Shown here: piece by piece, positions 6,620 to 8,709 of the stretch
Numbering within the stretch: the stretch's first letter is position 1
How the letters are laid out: each line of letters begins with the position of its first letter
Source of the DNA: an uncultured Leptotrichia sp.
Lineage (GTDB): Bacteria; Fusobacteriota; Fusobacteriia; Fusobacteriales; Leptotrichiaceae
Length of the DNA: 8,709 nucleotides
Direction of reading: 5' to 3'
NCBI GenBank assembly: GCA_937925095.1
Contig: CALEXX010000041.1
Location: 1-8,709 of the forward strand
Position numbers and translations under genes: made by a program
The notes under the pieces: model-generated
What the model was told of the DNA's origin: nothing
What the model saw: the letters and a program-made list of their open reading frames with translations, nothing else
The model's database searches: none

Positions 6620-8293
6620 ATGTTAAATTACTTAAAAAAGGCTATTTTGCTTTGTCTTTTGGCTATTTTTGCTGTTTCGTGTGCTTTAGAAAAAGCTGAA
6701 ACAGAGTATAAGAAAGGAAACTATATAAAAAGTATTGAAATCACATTAGACTACTTTGATTCCCACAATAAAAAACTGGAGTCAATCAAACCTAAAGATA
6801 AAGAAATGATTTCAGAAAAATTTTCAAATATAATAAGTCATTACAAAAATCTTGTTGAAAATGGTACAGATACTGAAAAAATTGAAGCTAATTTAAAATT
6901 ATTTAAAATTTATACTCTTCTCGATACAAGAAGCTACGCACAGAATTTTACTGATTTTACGGAAAAAAATAATCCTGAACATTTTGTTAATAATGTAAAA
7001 TCTAGTATTACTAGAGTTTTTGATTATGAACTTTCTGAAAACAGGGAAGAAACATTCCTAAATAAGAAATATCTTGAAAGCCTTATAAATGATGCAAATT
7101 TTGCTCACCAAAAACAGACTTATAGTTTCAGCAGGGAAAACTATGTAAGGATTGAAAAAGAAGCATATGAAACGTTATCTGAACTTTATTTTAAAACTGC
7201 TGAAAGAAAACTACGTTACTCACACTATGCTTCTGTAAAGAGATTTTTTGATGTTGCAGTCACTTCCTATTCAAAATCCACTGACAATATTGAAGAATTC
7301 CACAACAGATACCAGAATACTGTTCTTAGCAGATTTAATGAAGAAATCAAAGCAAAAGATTATGAAAGTGCATATTTGATTCTAAATATACTTGATTACA
7401 GACTTTATCCGAAAAATGCACATTACTATCAAAAAATTAGAAACATTACTGTCAATACGAAAGCAGATAACTACATAAAACTGGCTTTACAAGCTGAAAA
7501 AGACAGGGCATACAGAATTGCAGAAAAGTCTTACAACAATGCTTTTGAATTAAATTACGACTACATAGAAAAGTACAGAGAAAATCGTGACAGCAGTAAA
7601 AGAAATGCTGATTTAAAAGATGCTGAAACCAACTACAATCTTGGATTACAAATAATTAACAACGGAAATAATATTAAAAGAAAAGATTACAGGCAGGCTG
7701 TATCATATTTTAAAAAGGCTCAAAAGTTTGTTCCAGGATATAAAAATACAGATGAACTGATAAAAAAATATAATGATATGGGAAAAGTAAGATATAGAAT
7801 CGTAAGTAATTCATATGAATTTAATCATATTGTAGACTCATATATGAAAGATATAGGTACACAGAATTTTAGCGGTCAGCCTGATATTATTATTGAATAC
7901 AGGGAAAATCCAAAGTATAATATTGTAAATTATCCAGTTAAAATAGAAAATTTATCTAAAACAGTAAATACAAACAGAGTCAATGAAAAAGGGGAATTCA
8001 TCTACGAAACAATATACTTTACTAAAAATACTGTTAAATCTGATGAATATGCAGAAATAGAATTTTCAATTTTCGTAAAAGGAAATCTGAACAAAAACTA
8101 TAAAGATTCCATAAATTACAAAAATTCCATTGAAGAAATTACATACACAGGAAATGTCTCTTCAGAATATAGAAACACAAAAAATGGCTCTATCGTAGGA
8201 AAACAGAAAATGATGGAAAAAATGCAGGAAGAATTAAATAACAAAATAAAGAGTAAAGTTAAACAAATATACGATTTTTCACTAGAAATCTAA
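6620..8293 (+). CDS. Lipoprotein with TPR-like helical repeats
   Basis: A 557-residue exported lipoprotein. The N-terminus MLNYLKKAILLCLLAIFAVS then Cys21 is a standard lipoprotein signal: basic start, hydrophobic core, lipobox AVSC. Mature protein would be anchored by the lipidated Cys21, probably facing the periplasm or outer membrane. The start is the ATG at 6620, with AAAGGA nine bases upstream. A TTG 18 bases earlier would only add residues before the signal. The mature region begins with a TPR-like pair (EKAETEYKKGNYIKSIEITL). It then has long, Lys/Glu/Tyr-rich helices, with further TPR-like pieces at about 282-315 (EKDRAYRIAEKSYNNAFELN) and 334-384 (DYRQAVSYFKKAQKFVPGY). From about 390 to 530 the pattern becomes alternating and beta-like, then a final helix. 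I recognise no specific family. A scaffold or envelope-assembly role is possible but not shown. It is a single-gene transcript, divergent from typA. Confidence 0.85.
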   Translation: MLNYLKKAILLCLLAIFAVSCALEKAETEYKKGNYIKSIEITLDYFDSHNKKLESIKPKDKEMISEKFSNIISHYKNLVENGTDTEKIEANLKLFKIYTLLDTRSYAQNFTDFTEKNNPEHFVNNVKSSITRVFDYELSENREETFLNKKYLESLINDANFAHQKQTYSFSRENYVRIEKEAYETLSELYFKTAERKLRYSHYASVKRFFDVAVTSYSKSTDNIEEFHNRYQNTVLSRFNEEIKAKDYESAYLILNILDYRLYPKNAHYYQKIRNITVNTKADNYIKLALQAEKDRAYRIAEKSYNNAFELNYDYIEKYRENRDSSKRNADLKDAETNYNLGLQIINNGNNIKRKDYRQAVSYFKKAQKFVPGYKNTDELIKKYNDMGKVRYRIVSNSYEFNHIVDSYMKDIGTQNFSGQPDIIIEYRENPKYNIVNYPVKIENLSKTVNTNRVNEKGEFIYETIYFTKNTVKSDEYAEIEFSIFVKGNLNKNYKDSINYKNSIEEITYTGNVSSEYRNTKNGSIVGKQKMMEKMQEELNNKIKSKVKQIYDFSLEI

Positions 8294-8304
8294 AAAATTG
8301 TCTC

Positions 8305-8577
8305 AAAAAGAAAATTTGAAAACTAAAAAACTATATTTCGAGTTATTTAAAATTTCACAATATAAAACAGGAAACTATATTAAAATTTCTTGCCCAAAAA
8401 GAAAATTTGAAACTAAAAAAACTATATTTTCAAGTTATTTAAAATTGCACAATATAAAGCAGGAAACTATATTAAAATTTCTTACCCAAAAAGAAAATTT
8501 GAAAACTAAAAAAACTATATTTCGAGTTATTTAAAATTGCACAATATAAAGCAGGAAATGAATTTAGAAAAAGTCAA
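8305..8577. repeat. Three tandem units, 91-92 bp period
   Basis: Units start at 8305, 8396 and 8488, each with (C)AAAAAGAAAATTTGA. Each continues through a shared AACTAAAAAA, CTATATTT, AGTTATTTAAAATT, CACAATATAAA and CAGGAAA. Units 1 and 2 end in ACTATATTAAAATTTCTT. Unit 3 instead runs after CAGGAAA into the hairpin of element B. Units 2 and 3 are closest to each other (both have AAAATTGCACAATATAAAGC). Repeat length and the absence of unique spacers rule out a CRISPR array. Reading frames through this region only reflect the repetition. The units match the left arm of element B, so they look like amplified half-elements. Confidence 0.85.
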
Positions 8578-8655
8578 CTTTTTTTGACTTTTTCTTAATG
8601 AATGACTGTTTTATATCAGTGAAATTTTAATAAACAAGTAAATATAGTTTTTGTT
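8505..8655. repeat. Element B: about 150-bp imperfect palindrome related to element A
   Basis: The centre is the perfect 11-bp stem at 8567-8577 and 8584-8594. Complementarity continues outwards. The left-arm blocks AAAAACTATATTT (8510-8522), TTAAAATT, CAC and ATATAAA recur, in order, on the reverse complement of the right arm (AAAAACTATATTT at 8640-8652 complement, then TTAAAATTTCAC and ATATAAAACAG). Pairing weakens beyond about 8655, and the right end may extend towards 8690. From TTTTTCTTAATGAATGA onward the right half aligns without gaps to element A (3837-3893). Confidence 0.65.
8567..8594 (+). terminator. Rho-independent-type terminator downstream of the lipoprotein gene
   Basis: GAAAAAGTCAA and its exact complement TTGACTTTTTC form an 11-bp stem around a 6-nt loop, with a U-rich 3' arm. 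It is the first strong hairpin after the lipoprotein stop, about 270 nt downstream. The A-rich left arm would give a U-run on the other strand too, so it could stop transcription from both sides. It doubles as the centre of element B. Confidence 0.6.
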
Positions 8656-8709
8656 TATATTATTTATAATTTATGTTTTTTATTCTCAAAACAAATATTT
8701 TTTTATAGA

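Noticed and set aside
8298..8534. 78-codon plus-strand frame with repeated peptide (KENLKTKK ... KTIF)
   Set aside because: It starts at a TTG without a ribosome binding site and is simply the translation of the 91-92 bp tandem repeat; the repetition of the peptide comes from the DNA.
8305..8577. Possible CRISPR array
   Set aside because: Units are 91-92 bp and adjoin each other directly; there are no short conserved repeats alternating with unique spacers and no cas genes.

Overview
The window is very AT-rich. Its genes carry clear GGAG-type ribosome binding sites, and its proteins are rich in Lys, Ile, Asn and Glu. The TypA sequence, the WYL regulator and the base composition suggest a member of the Fusobacteriota, most likely a Leptotrichia-like organism. 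That placement is recognition from memory, not a database result.

Layout. Everything from 1 to 6296 is transcribed on the minus strand, in two groups. Group 1, in order of transcription, is a WYL-domain transcriptional regulator (2531-3475), a NERD-nuclease/UvrD-like helicase fusion (762-2480), a small YkvA/DUF1232 membrane protein gene broken by one frameshift (313-677), and an unrecognised gene running off the left edge (1-270). Group 2 is the translational GTPase TypA/BipA (4482-6296), followed by a small Cys/His-containing protein of unknown function (3964-4407). A divergent control region (6297-6619) separates typA from a plus-strand gene for a lipoprotein with TPR-like repeats (6620-8293).

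Non-coding content. Two intergenic regions hold members of what looks like one family of long imperfect palindromes. Element A (3722-3925) is about 204 bp, with arms of about 90 bp, perfect 17-bp terminal inverted repeats and a roughly 23-nt apical loop. It separates the two minus-strand groups. Element B (about 8505-8655) lies downstream of the lipoprotein gene. Its centre is a perfect 11-bp hairpin that can act as a terminator, and its left arm has been duplicated into about three tandem units with a 91-92 bp period (8305-8577). A and B share the sequence just after the central hairpin and a similar end motif. No transposase is present, so they resemble MITEs or large extragenic palindromes.

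How the genes may work together. The WYL regulator sits 50 bp upstream of the nuclease-helicase. Its own upstream region carries a 17-bp dyad and a repeated half-site. Together they form a compact regulator-effector pair of the kind often seen in phage-defence loci. This is inference from architecture and is the most interesting functional hypothesis in the window. TypA and the lipoprotein look like ordinary chromosomal genes.
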